Assembly (NCBI GenBank): GCA_964243295.1
Contig: CAXTEJ010000002.1
Location: 1-64,000 of the forward strand
DNA: 64,000 nt
DNA from: CAXTEJ01 sp964243295
Lineage (GTDB): Bacteria > Actinomycetota > Actinomycetes > Actinomycetales > Angustibacteraceae
Direction: 5' to 3'
The notes under the pieces are model-generated. The model ran no database searches. It had not been told where the DNA came from and saw nothing but the letters and a program-made list of their open reading frames with translations. This document shows positions 23,031-31,307 of this stretch, piece after piece. Position numbers and translations under genes: made by a program. Each line of letters opens with the position of its first letter. The first letter of the stretch is position 1.

Positions 23031-24139
23031 GCCATCCCGTCGCCTTCGTCGACCTCGCCGCCATGCACGCCGAGGTCGCGGCGCAGATCGAGGACGGCTT
23101 CCGGCGCGTCCTGTCCTCCTGCGCGTTCGCCGGCGGGCCCGACGTCGCCGCGTTCGAGCAGGAGTTCGCGGCGTTCAGCGGGCGCCAGCACTGCGTGGGC
23201 GTCGCCAACGGCACGGACGCCATCGAGCTGACGCTGCGCGCCCTCGGCATCGGTCCTGGCGACGAGGTGGTGCTGCCCGCGAACACGTTCGTCGCGACCG
23301 CCGAGGCCGTCGTCCGGGCCGGTGCCGACGTCGTGCTCGCCGACGCCGAGCCGGGCAGCCTCCTGGTCGACGTCGAGGCCATGGCCGCCGCCATCGGGCC
23401 GCGCACCGCGGCGCTGGTGCCGGTGCACCTGTACGGCCAGCTGGCCGACGTCGCCTCGGTGCAGCGGCTCGGTGCCCGCTACGGCCTGGCCGTCGTCGAG
23501 GACGCCGCGCAGGCCCAGGGCGCGACGCGTGACGGGCACGGCATCGGTCACGGCTCCGCGGCAGCGTCGACCAGCTTCTACCCCGGCAAGAACCTGGGTG
23601 CCTACGGTGACGCGGGAGCCGTCGTCACCGACGACGCGCAGCTCGCGGACGCCGTGCGGCTGCTGAGCAACCACGGCAGCCGTCGCAAGTACGTCCACGA
23701 GACGATCGGCTTCAACTCCCGCCTCGACACCCTGCAGGCGGTCGTGCTGCGGGCCAAGCTCACGCGCCTCGAGGCATGGAACGAGAGCCGTCGCGCTGCC
23801 GCCGACCGCTACGTGCGGGCTTTCGCCGGCACGCCCGTGCGGTGCCTCGAGGTCGCCGACGGCAACCTCCCGGTGTGGCACCTGTTCGTGGTCCGTGTCG
23901 ACACCGACCGCCGTGACGACGTCCTGGCGGCGTTGTCGGCCGCGCAGATCGGGGCCGGCATCCACTACCCGACGCCGGTGCACCTGCACCCGGGGTTCGC
24001 GAGCCTGGGCAAGGGGACCGGCGCGTTCGCGGTCAGCGAGGAGGCGGCGGCGCAGATGCTCTCGCTGCCCATGCACCCCGCCCTGAGCGCCGACGACCAG
24101 GATCACGTCGTGCGCACCGTGCTGGCCGCGCTGGGCTGA
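23027..24139 (+). CDS. DegT/DnrJ/EryC1/StrS sugar aminotransferase (second copy)
   Basis: A 370-residue PLP aminotransferase. GTG 23027 overlaps the upstream stop. The PLP lysine is Lys188 in YPGKNLGAYGDAG, the context found in 3-amino-sugar aminotransferases such as WlbC/WbpE and FdtB. VEDAAQAQGA is also present. With a WlbA-like oxidoreductase and a WlbB-like acetyltransferase in the same locus, a 2,3-diacetamido uronic acid product is plausible. That assignment is inference from gene content. Confidence 0.87.
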   Translation: MSHPVAFVDLAAMHAEVAAQIEDGFRRVLSSCAFAGGPDVAAFEQEFAAFSGRQHCVGVANGTDAIELTLRALGIGPGDEVVLPANTFVATAEAVVRAGADVVLADAEPGSLLVDVEAMAAAIGPRTAALVPVHLYGQLADVASVQRLGARYGLAVVEDAAQAQGATRDGHGIGHGSAAASTSFYPGKNLGAYGDAGAVVTDDAQLADAVRLLSNHGSRRKYVHETIGFNSRLDTLQAVVLRAKLTRLEAWNESRRAAADRYVRAFAGTPVRCLEVADGNLPVWHLFVVRVDTDRRDDVLAALSAAQIGAGIHYPTPVHLHPGFASLGKGTGAFAVSEEAAAQMLSLPMHPALSADDQDHVVRTVLAALG

Positions 24140-24185
24140 GGTACCGCGCACCACCCGACCACCCGGCGCGCGAGGAGGGACGCAC

Positions 24186-25736
24186 GTGGACGAGACCACG
24201 CAACAGCGCCGGCCGCCTGCCGAGCCGGCGGACCGCGACGACGAGTCCGGCGCGCCGACGTCCTCTCCCGAGCTCGCCGCCCGGGTGCGGCGGGGGCTGT
24301 CGTGGAGCTTCGTGTCGACGATCGCCGCGCGGTCGAGCGGACTCATCAGTGGCATCGTGCTGGCGCGAGTGCTGTCTCCCAAAGACTTCGGCGTCTTCGC
24401 CGTCGCGACGGTCATCCTGGTCCTGCTGTCGAACCTCAACGACCTCGGGGTCGAGCAGACGCTGGTGCGCTGGCCGGGGCCGCTGCGTCGCGTCGCGCCC
24501 ACGGCCGTCACCGTCATCTTCGGCTTCTCGGTGCTGCTGTTCGGCGCCTTCTACTTCACTGCTCCGGCGCTCGGCCGCGAGCTCGGTGCGCCCGAGGCGT
24601 CCGGCATCATCAGGCTGCTGTCGCTGGGCCTGCTCGTCAACGGCGCGGCGGCTGTGCCGTCGGCGCTGCTGACCCGCGACTTCGCGCAGGACAAGAAGAC
24701 CTACGCCGACCTGTCGGGCTTCTTCGTCGGCACAGGGCTCACGATCGTGCTGGCCCTGCTCGGCCACGGCGCCTGGAGCCTCGCCTGGGGGCGGCTGGTC
24801 GGCAACGCCCTGAACAGCGGGCTGCAGATCCGGTTCGCCCCGGTGAGGTACCGCCCAGGGTGGTCCAGGCCGGTCGCGGGCCAGCTGCTGCGCGGCGGGC
24901 TGCCCCTGGCTGGGGCGACCATCGTCGCGATCCTCGTGGTCAACGTCGACAACCTCATCATCGGCCGCGAGCTCGGGGCGGTGGCCCTGGGCTTCTACGT
25001 GCTCGCCTTCAACCTGTCCGGCTGGCCGTACAACCTGTTCAGCAAGACGGTGGCCAAGGTGTCGGTCGCGGGCTTCGCGGCGATGCAGCACGACCGAGCC
25101 GCGCTGCAGGTGGCCTTCGCCAGGGCCCTCGGCCTGATGACGGCGCTGAGCGCTCCGCTGTGCCTACTGCTCGCGCTGCTGGCCGGGCCAGCCGTGCGGT
25201 TCCTGTACGGCGAGCGGTGGGCGCCCGCGACGGCGGCGCTCGCCAGCCTGGCGGTGCTGGGGCTCGTCCGCGTGCTGCTGCAGCTGAGCTTCGAGCTGCT
25301 CATCGCCATCGGGCGCAGTCGGCTCGTGCTGTGGTTGCAGGGGTCGTGGCTGCTGGTGCTCGCGCCGGCGATCCTGCTGGGCGCCCGTGCCGGCGGCATC
25401 CGCGGCGTCGCCGCTGCCCACGCGGTGGTGGCGCTCGTCGTGATGGTGCCCGCGTTCGCGATCGCCCTGCGCGGTGCGGGCCTCAGTGTCCGAGCGCTCG
25501 GCCGGGGGGTCGCCCGGCCGCTGCTGGGGCTGCCGGTCGTGGCGGTCGGGCCGCTGGCCGCGCGGACGCTGCTGCACGGCGACTTCTGGGTGCTCGCCGT
25601 CGGTGGCGGGCTGGGGCTGCTCGCCTACCTGCCCGTCGTCTGGCCGATGCTGTCACCGCGCACGCGTCAGCGGCTGCGCTCGCGGCTGCCGGTGCCTGCC
25701 CGGGCACGGGCTGCGACGGCGTCCTCAGACGGGTAG
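24186..25736 (+). CDS. polysaccharide flippase, Wzx family
   Basis: A 516-residue polytopic membrane protein. After a hydrophilic N-terminal 45 residues it has about 12-14 hydrophobic segments in the MATE/MOP-type arrangement. GLISGIVLARVLSPKDFGVFA is the usual first-helix signature of polysaccharide exporters. It should translocate lipid-linked repeat units across the membrane. GTG 24186 follows a strong GAGGAGGGA site. The gene converges with the minus-strand glycosyltransferase and overlaps it by 12 bp. Confidence 0.88.
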   Translation: MDETTQQRRPPAEPADRDDESGAPTSSPELAARVRRGLSWSFVSTIAARSSGLISGIVLARVLSPKDFGVFAVATVILVLLSNLNDLGVEQTLVRWPGPLRRVAPTAVTVIFGFSVLLFGAFYFTAPALGRELGAPEASGIIRLLSLGLLVNGAAAVPSALLTRDFAQDKKTYADLSGFFVGTGLTIVLALLGHGAWSLAWGRLVGNALNSGLQIRFAPVRYRPGWSRPVAGQLLRGGLPLAGATIVAILVVNVDNLIIGRELGAVALGFYVLAFNLSGWPYNLFSKTVAKVSVAGFAAMQHDRAALQVAFARALGLMTALSAPLCLLLALLAGPAVRFLYGERWAPATAALASLAVLGLVRVLLQLSFELLIAIGRSRLVLWLQGSWLLVLAPAILLGARAGGIRGVAAAHAVVALVVMVPAFAIALRGAGLSVRALGRGVARPLLGLPVVAVGPLAARTLLHGDFWVLAVGGGLGLLAYLPVVWPMLSPRTRQRLRSRLPVPARARAATASSDG

Positions 25737-26903
25737 GTCGAGCACCTTCGCCAGCTCGCGGACGCGGACGTCCCAGCTGTTGCGCCGCGCGAGGTCGCGG
25801 CGGCCGGCGGCCAGCTCGGCCGAGGGCGCCTCGTGCGCGAGCCTCACGGCAGCGTCAGCGAAGTCCTCGGGGGAGGCCGCGATGGTCACCAGGTCGGTGT
25901 CGAGCCAGCGCGCCGAGGGCAGGTCGGTGACGACTGCGGGCCGGCCAGCGGCGAGGTACTCCAGCGTCTTGAGGGGGAAGCTGCCGCGGTTGAACGCGGT
26001 GTCCCCGTAGGGAGTCAGGCCGACGGCGGCCACGCGCAGGTAGGAGGGCAGCCGCTCGAACGGCTGTCGTCCGACCCACTGCACCGTGTCGCGCTCGACG
26101 AGGGCGTCGAAGCGGCCGGGCTCGTAGCCCTGCCGCCGTGGCCCGACGAGGAGCAGCGACAGGCCGCGGTCGGAAACCGCCTCCAGCATCCGGATGTCGA
26201 TCCGCTCCGACAGATGCCCCACGAAGACGGCCACGGGCCCGGGAAGGGTCACGTCGGGCGGCAGGGGTGCTGCGTCGACGTCGGCGTACATGTCCGCGTC
26301 GCAGCCGTTGGTGATGAGGGTGACGTCGCGGCCGTCCGCTCGCCAGCGGGCTGCCAGGGCGGGCGAGACGGCCACGACCCGGTCGGCCGCGTCGAGTTGG
26401 GCGCGCTCGCGGCGCGCCAGCCAGTCGTCGCCGATGTCCATGAGCTCGCCGCCGGCCGCGAAGTCGTCGGTCGCGTACAGCACGCGCAGGTCCTCGCCGC
26501 AGGCGTCGAAGACCCGGTCGAAGTTCGCGCCGACCACGGCGTGCACCGACCCGCCGAGGCGCCGCACCGCGCGCGCCATCGACCGCCGCTGCGCCGCGAC
26601 CGCCAGGTCGCGCAGCACCGGACGGCTCACGCCGGGGTTCACCACGGGCGTCAGGCGAGCGAGCCCGGGACGGATCAGCCGCAGCCGCGGCTCTCGCAGC
26701 GACTGCGCGAGGTGCGGGCGCCGCAACGGTGTCAGCACCGACATGGGCGGATCGACGTACAGCACGGGTGCGTAGCGGGGGAGCCGGTCGGCCATGTGCT
26801 TCCCCGTGCCGCGCACCGCGTCCCAGGACGCGCCGGCGCAGTAGACGACCAACCCGTCCCAGTCGCCCGGGAGGGAGGCGCCGCCCCTCGACCAGCTCGC
26901 CAT
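25725..26903 (-). CDS. glycosyltransferase on the opposite strand of the polysaccharide locus
   Basis: A 392-residue GT-B protein when started at ATG 26903 (an in-frame GTG lies at 26909). The N-terminal part has WDGLVVYCAGASWDAVRGT and YVDPPMSVLTPLRRP, seen in glycosyltransferases that begin with a short hydrophobic strand. The C-terminal domain has VAFVGHLSERIDIRMLEAV-like and ECAACGRPAVVT-like blocks (here TLEYLAAGRPAVVTDLPS). It is the only minus-strand gene between 12232 and 37750. It may be separately regulated or a later addition. Confidence 0.78.
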   Translation of the reverse strand: MASWSRGGASLPGDWDGLVVYCAGASWDAVRGTGKHMADRLPRYAPVLYVDPPMSVLTPLRRPHLAQSLREPRLRLIRPGLARLTPVVNPGVSRPVLRDLAVAAQRRSMARAVRRLGGSVHAVVGANFDRVFDACGEDLRVLYATDDFAAGGELMDIGDDWLARRERAQLDAADRVVAVSPALAARWRADGRDVTLITNGCDADMYADVDAAPLPPDVTLPGPVAVFVGHLSERIDIRMLEAVSDRGLSLLLVGPRRQGYEPGRFDALVERDTVQWVGRQPFERLPSYLRVAAVGLTPYGDTAFNRGSFPLKTLEYLAAGRPAVVTDLPSARWLDTDLVTIAASPEDFADAAVRLAHEAPSAELAAGRRDLARRNSWDVRVRELAKVLDLPV

Positions 26904-27078
26904 GCCCACCCCGTCAGTCGCGCCCTCCGCCCGTCACCAGGGGTCACGTTAGCCAGCGGGTGAAGGTTCGGGGGAGGTTCCGAAAGGCTCTCGGTGCAGC
27001 ACGGGGTTTCGGTACCCTCGAGCCACACGGCCCCGGGGTCTGGTCGGCCGTGCGTCCCCGCGACAGATCGGATGCCCG

Positions 27079-27837
27079 GTGCTGAACGAGACGGTGCGGC
27101 TGCTGCTCAAGCGGTGGCCACTCGTGGTCGCCACCTTCATGGTGTCCGTCCTGGCGGGATTCGCGGGGTGGAACCTCACACCGCTGCAGTACCAGAGCGA
27201 GTCCCAGGTGCTGTTCCTGCCTCCGACCCAGCAGGCCGGCGTGGAGGGGAAGACGAACCCGTTCCTGTTCTTCGGCGCCTCCCTGGGCATCACCGCGGAC
27301 ATCGTCCGCATCAACGTCAGTGACGACGACAGCCGCACCGACCTGATCGCGCGCGGCGCGGTGCGCGACTACGAGGTGCGCCCCTACCTCGCCGAGAACG
27401 GCGGGCCCATCCTCATCGTCTCGGCCAAGAGCGGTGACGGCGCGCAGACGCAGGCGACGGTCGGTCTGGTCGCCCAGGCGATCCAGGACGACCTCGACGC
27501 GGTGCAGAACAGCGCGAAGGCGCCGGGCACCAGCCGCATCACCGCGACGGTCCTCACCCAGACAGCCGAGGCGAAGCCCATCTACAAGAACCGCATCCGG
27601 CTCAGCGTGGTGCTCGGGGTGCTGGGCTTCGCGTTGCTGCTGGCCATCGTGGTGCTCGTCGAGTGGGTGCGGGCCTCGGGCTGGCGGCGCGGTGCCGACG
27701 ACGACGGGGACGGGCAGCGGATGCTGCCGCTGCAGCGCTACGACGGCGGCGACCTGACGGCCGACCGCGACGGTGACCGTGGCCTTGAGCGGCATCCCGA
27801 CAACGACGGCGACCGCGTCCCCGCGACCCGGTCGTAG
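27079..27837 (+). CDS. Wzz-like chain-length determinant protein
   Basis: A 252-residue protein with a transmembrane segment near residues 12-33, an extracytoplasmic domain, and a second transmembrane segment near 176-198, the layout of Wzz/polysaccharide co-polymerases. The C-terminal 50 residues are cytoplasmic and Asp-rich, with no kinase domain. GTG start. Two bases separate it from the polymerase gene downstream, so the two are translationally linked. It should set polymer chain length with that polymerase. Confidence 0.75.
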   Translation: MLNETVRLLLKRWPLVVATFMVSVLAGFAGWNLTPLQYQSESQVLFLPPTQQAGVEGKTNPFLFFGASLGITADIVRINVSDDDSRTDLIARGAVRDYEVRPYLAENGGPILIVSAKSGDGAQTQATVGLVAQAIQDDLDAVQNSAKAPGTSRITATVLTQTAEAKPIYKNRIRLSVVLGVLGFALLLAIVVLVEWVRASGWRRGADDDGDGQRMLPLQRYDGGDLTADRDGDRGLERHPDNDGDRVPATRS

Positions 27838-27839
27838 GC

Positions 27840-29783
27840 GTGGCGACCGCTCGGCCGCTGTGGGCCTTCGACGCCCTGGCGCCGCTGCTGGTCTACGTCG
27901 TCGTCCTGCTCGGCGTACCGAGCGAGCTCATCGTCGAGCCGCTCGGCGCGGCCGGCACACCGGCGCAGATCCTCGGCATCGCCTTCGCCCTGTGGTGGCT
28001 GCTGAGCCGGCTGCTGCGACGACGCCACGGCGGCGAGCGTCACGGCCCTGTCGCGGTGCTGCTTCTCGTGTTCGTCGTCGCGATGCAGCTCAGCTACGCC
28101 GTCGGGGCCGTGTCACCCCGCGCCGCGGTCGAGCACAGCTCGGCTGACCGCTGGTTGCTCACCCTGATGGCGTGGGTCGGCGTCACCCTCGCCACGGCCG
28201 AGGCGCTGTCGACGCGGCGCAAGCTCGACACCGCCCTGAAGCTGGTGTGCGTCGGCACTGTCGGCATCGCACTGCTCGGCATGGTGCAGTTCTTCTTCGG
28301 CATCGACATCGCCCACTTCATCCAGATCCCCGGGCTGCACGCCAACCACGCCTTCGGTGCGCTCAGCGAGCGGTCGTCGTTCCGGCGGGTCAGCGGCACC
28401 ACGATCCACCCCATCGAGTTCGGCGTGGTCCTGTCCTCGGTGCTGCCCCTGCTGGTGCACTTCGCCGTCCACTCGGGCCAGCACCGACGCTGGTGGTGGC
28501 TCGGCGCCTGCGCCGTGGCGGCGGCGCTGCCGATGTCGGTGGCGCGCACCGCGATCCTCGGCGCGGTCGTGGCGGTCGCCGTCGCGTTCTGGAGCTGGCC
28601 GCGGCCGGTGCGGCGGCGTGTGCTCCTCCTGCTGCCATTCGCGCTCGTCGCGATGCGCTCGGCCGTGCCAGGCCTGCTCGGCACCATCAAGAGCCTGTTC
28701 CTCAACGCTGGTTCCGACCCCAGCACGGCCGGTCGCACCGACGACTACGCGCCGGTGTGGCACTACGTCACCCAGGACCCGGTCACCGGCCGCGGCGTGG
28801 GCACGTTCATCCCGGGCCTGTACCGCACGCTCGACAACCAGTACCTCGGGATGCTCGTCGAGGCCGGCGTCGTCGGCCTGCTGGCCCTGCTGGCGCTGCT
28901 CGGCGGCGGCGTCGTCGTCGGCCTGGTGCTCGGACGCCGGATGCCCCTGGCTGCAGACCGCTCCCTTGGCGTGGCGCTGGCCGCGGGCCTCGCTGTCCCG
29001 CTCCTGACCCTCGTCACCTTCGACGGGCTGGCCTTCCCCATGGCGGCGGGCATCACGTTCCTGCTGCTCGGCGCCACCAGCGCCCTGTGGCGCCTCGGCC
29101 TGGGCTCTGCGCACCCGCACCGTGTGCCGGCCGACCTCCGGCTGTGGGTGCCGAGGACGGCCGCCGTCGCGGTGGCGGCCGCTGCGTTGCTCGTCCCGCA
29201 CCAGGCCTGGCTGCTCAGCCAGCACACCCGCTACCAGGCCGAAGCGGTCGTCCTCGTCGAGATCCCCACGCCCCGCGGCGTCAACCCCTACCTCAAATCG
29301 GGCCGCGCCGAGAAGGCCACCGGTCTGCTGCACCTGCTGGTCGACGGGCCCGAGACCCGCGAGCGGCTGGCCTCCAGGGTCTCGGGCGCCGACTACGGGA
29401 TCGCGGTCGGCGCCGGCAGCGTCCAGCGGGGCACGGACGTGGTCAAGAGCGCGTCCAGCCTGACCATCAGGGTCACGTCCGCGTCGCGTGATCGGGCGAC
29501 CGCGCTGCGCGCCGCACTGCTCGACGAGACGGCCGCCACGCTGCGTCGCATGCAGCAGCAGGTGGAGGTGCCGCCGTCCGTGCAGCTGAGTGCCCGGCCG
29601 CTCGAGCAGCCGGCGGTCGCCGCCGTGCACGGGTCGATGCTGCGGGGGCTCGTCGCCCAAGGGCTGGCGTGGCTGCTCGTCGTCTGCGCCGTGGGGGCGT
29701 GGCTGCGCCGGCGGGCGGGCGGCGGACGCGCCCCGGCTCCCGTCACGCGGACCGTGCGCGACGCCGTCGCCGTGCCTGTCTGA
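27840..29783 (+). CDS. O-antigen ligase/polymerase-like protein fused to a Wzz-like domain
   Basis: A 647-residue membrane protein. Residues about 10-430 hold around a dozen hydrophobic helices and the Wzy_C/WaaL-type loop (FRRVSGTTIHPIEFGVVLSS; later DDYAPVWHYVTQDPVTGRGVGTF), as in O-antigen ligases and polymerases. From about residue 438 a new transmembrane helix leads into a 190-residue soluble part (YQAEAVVLVEIPTPRGVNPY, then helices) and a last helix at about 610-630. That is the same plan as a Wzz protein. The fusion joins polymerase and chain-length domains in one chain, directly after a free Wzz. Confidence 0.75.
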   Translation: MATARPLWAFDALAPLLVYVVVLLGVPSELIVEPLGAAGTPAQILGIAFALWWLLSRLLRRRHGGERHGPVAVLLLVFVVAMQLSYAVGAVSPRAAVEHSSADRWLLTLMAWVGVTLATAEALSTRRKLDTALKLVCVGTVGIALLGMVQFFFGIDIAHFIQIPGLHANHAFGALSERSSFRRVSGTTIHPIEFGVVLSSVLPLLVHFAVHSGQHRRWWWLGACAVAAALPMSVARTAILGAVVAVAVAFWSWPRPVRRRVLLLLPFALVAMRSAVPGLLGTIKSLFLNAGSDPSTAGRTDDYAPVWHYVTQDPVTGRGVGTFIPGLYRTLDNQYLGMLVEAGVVGLLALLALLGGGVVVGLVLGRRMPLAADRSLGVALAAGLAVPLLTLVTFDGLAFPMAAGITFLLLGATSALWRLGLGSAHPHRVPADLRLWVPRTAAVAVAAAALLVPHQAWLLSQHTRYQAEAVVLVEIPTPRGVNPYLKSGRAEKATGLLHLLVDGPETRERLASRVSGADYGIAVGAGSVQRGTDVVKSASSLTIRVTSASRDRATALRAALLDETAATLRRMQQQVEVPPSVQLSARPLEQPAVAAVHGSMLRGLVAQGLAWLLVVCAVGAWLRRRAGGGRAPAPVTRTVRDAVAVPV

Positions 29784-29928
29784 CCATCGCCATGCGCGCT
29801 GCCGGACGGTGGCCACCCGACACACCCGCGTGCGCCGCGGCACGGCTTCGTGGATCTTGTCGATCGGCCAGCCGGACCGGGCAGACTGGCGGGGTGCCGG
29901 ACCCCGACGTCGACCTCGAGCATCGGCC

Positions 29929-30678
29929 GTGAGCGCGTCGCCGGCCTGGCGGCTGCGACAGGCGCTCGGCCCACGCGGTCGGCGTCGCGTGCGCGCGCTC
30001 GTCGACCCGCTGCTGCGACCGGTGGGGTCGGTGGGGTCGGTCCTCACGGACGGCAGTGATGTCGTCCTGACGTTCGACGACGGTCCCGACCCGCGATGGA
30101 CACCCGAGCTGATCGACCTGCTCGACCGACAGGGAGCCACGGCCACCTTCTTCGTCCTGACCGACCGGGCACGGCGGCACCCCGGCATCGTCGACCGGCT
30201 GCTCTCCGCCGGGCACGAGGTGGCGCTCCACGGCGCTGACCACACCCGGCTGACGACGCTTGCCGCCAGCGAGGCCCGGCGCCGCATCATCACCTCCCAC
30301 GCCGCCCTCGAGCAGCAGATCGGCCAGCGAGTGCGCTGGTTCCGCCCGCCGTACGGCTCGCAGAGCCTCGCGACGTACGCCGCGGCCCGCGCCGACGGTC
30401 TCGACGTCGTGGTGTGGGGCCCGGCAGCGCGGGAGTGGCAGGACGGGACCCCGCAAGAGGTCGCCGACCGGGCGCTGGTCGACGCCCGGCCCGGGGCGGT
30501 CGTGCTGCTGCACGACGGGCTGTGGCTGCCACCCGGCGAACCTCCGCCGGGTTTCGACCGCACCGAGGCCTTCGACCGCCTGCTGCAGGGGTTGCGGGAT
30601 GTGGGCAGCGGCGGGTCATCACTGCAGCGGCTGCTGGTGGCCGGCCGGCCGCATCGCACGGCATGGTTCCGGCCGTGA
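29929..30678 (+). CDS. polysaccharide deacetylase (NodB homology domain)
   Basis: A 249-residue carbohydrate esterase family 4 protein. TFDDGPD gives the catalytic Asp and first metal ligand, HGADHTRL the two metal-binding His, RPPYGS the substrate-groove motif, and VLLHDG the catalytic His. It should remove N- or O-acetyl groups from the polymer or peptidoglycan. No clear signal peptide from GTG 29929. An earlier start in the same frame is possible, since the 145 bp after the polymerase are open. Confidence 0.85.
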   Translation: MSASPAWRLRQALGPRGRRRVRALVDPLLRPVGSVGSVLTDGSDVVLTFDDGPDPRWTPELIDLLDRQGATATFFVLTDRARRHPGIVDRLLSAGHEVALHGADHTRLTTLAASEARRRIITSHAALEQQIGQRVRWFRPPYGSQSLATYAAARADGLDVVVWGPAAREWQDGTPQEVADRALVDARPGAVVLLHDGLWLPPGEPPPGFDRTEAFDRLLQGLRDVGSGGSSLQRLLVAGRPHRTAWFRP

Positions 30679-30698
30679 CGTCGCACCCGCCGGTGACC

Positions 30699-30719
30699 GG
30701 CCCGTGGCCGCAGCGGGCC
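30699..30719 (+). terminator. possible terminator after the deacetylase gene
   Basis: GGCCCG (30699-30704) pairs with CGGGCC (30714-30719) around a 9-nt loop, 20 nt after the stop codon. There is no T-run, which is normal for such GC-rich genomes. Confidence 0.35.
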
Positions 30720-30736
30720 CTGAGCACCGTGGTGAC

Positions 30737-30752
30737 TAGTCATGAATGACTA
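30737..30752. promoter_or_regulatory. palindrome TAGTCAT-GA-ATGACTA, possible operator
   Basis: Two 7-bp arms separated by 2 bp form an AT-rich palindrome that stands out in its GC-rich surroundings. Its size and symmetry suit a dimeric regulator's binding site. Only one copy was noticed in the window. Confidence 0.35.
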
Positions 30753-31307
30753 CCTGAGGGGAAGCGGTCCTCGTGGTCGTGCGACTGCTCGCCGACACCC
30801 GCCGACCCGTGACGTCATGGACAGCGAGTGCCTGCTCGACCACTGGCGGTGGGCCGCGGTTGCCATGGCCGACTCCGCAGCGTGACCTTCGGGTCGCCCC
30901 GTCCCGCAGGATTGCTGGGCGGGTTGACATGTCGGGGACCCGACGGCTGGTGACGTGCTCGTCATGAGCACGAGGATCAGGCCGTCGGGCACCGGGGGTT
31001 CACACGCTCGTCGGCCCGTCGACATCACAACCCATCACTCTCCGTGACGTATCTCGCATGCTGGATGGTGGAGCAGAAGTTTTCCCAAGGGGTGCCATGA
31101 GGGTCGGTGAACGGCGAACTCACAGGTCAGGCGGTCACCCGCAGCATCGCGATCACCGGCCTGCGGCTCTTCGACGGGTGCGGACTAGTTCTTTTGGGGG
31201 GTTAGCCTTCAAGTCGGAAGTCCCTGACGACGACAACCTCCGTGAGCCACCAGAGGCGCACCGCTCGTCCCGCGCTTTCCCCCGACCCCGCCACAGGAGA
31301 TCCCGCC

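Larger units (their letters stand above)
30679..31307. other. 629-bp intergenic region
   Basis: No convincing gene lies between the deacetylase and the DUF4082/beta-helix gene. The region has a GC hairpin (30699-30719), a 16-bp near-perfect palindrome (30737-30752), and local AT-richer stretches around 31170-31215 that probably hold the promoter of the downstream gene. A TTGACA at 30924 has no matching -10. Possible short ORFs lack codon bias or recognisable products. Confidence 0.55.

Noticed and set aside
30924..30929. TTGACA as a promoter -35
   Set aside because: No acceptable -10 lies 16-18 bp downstream.
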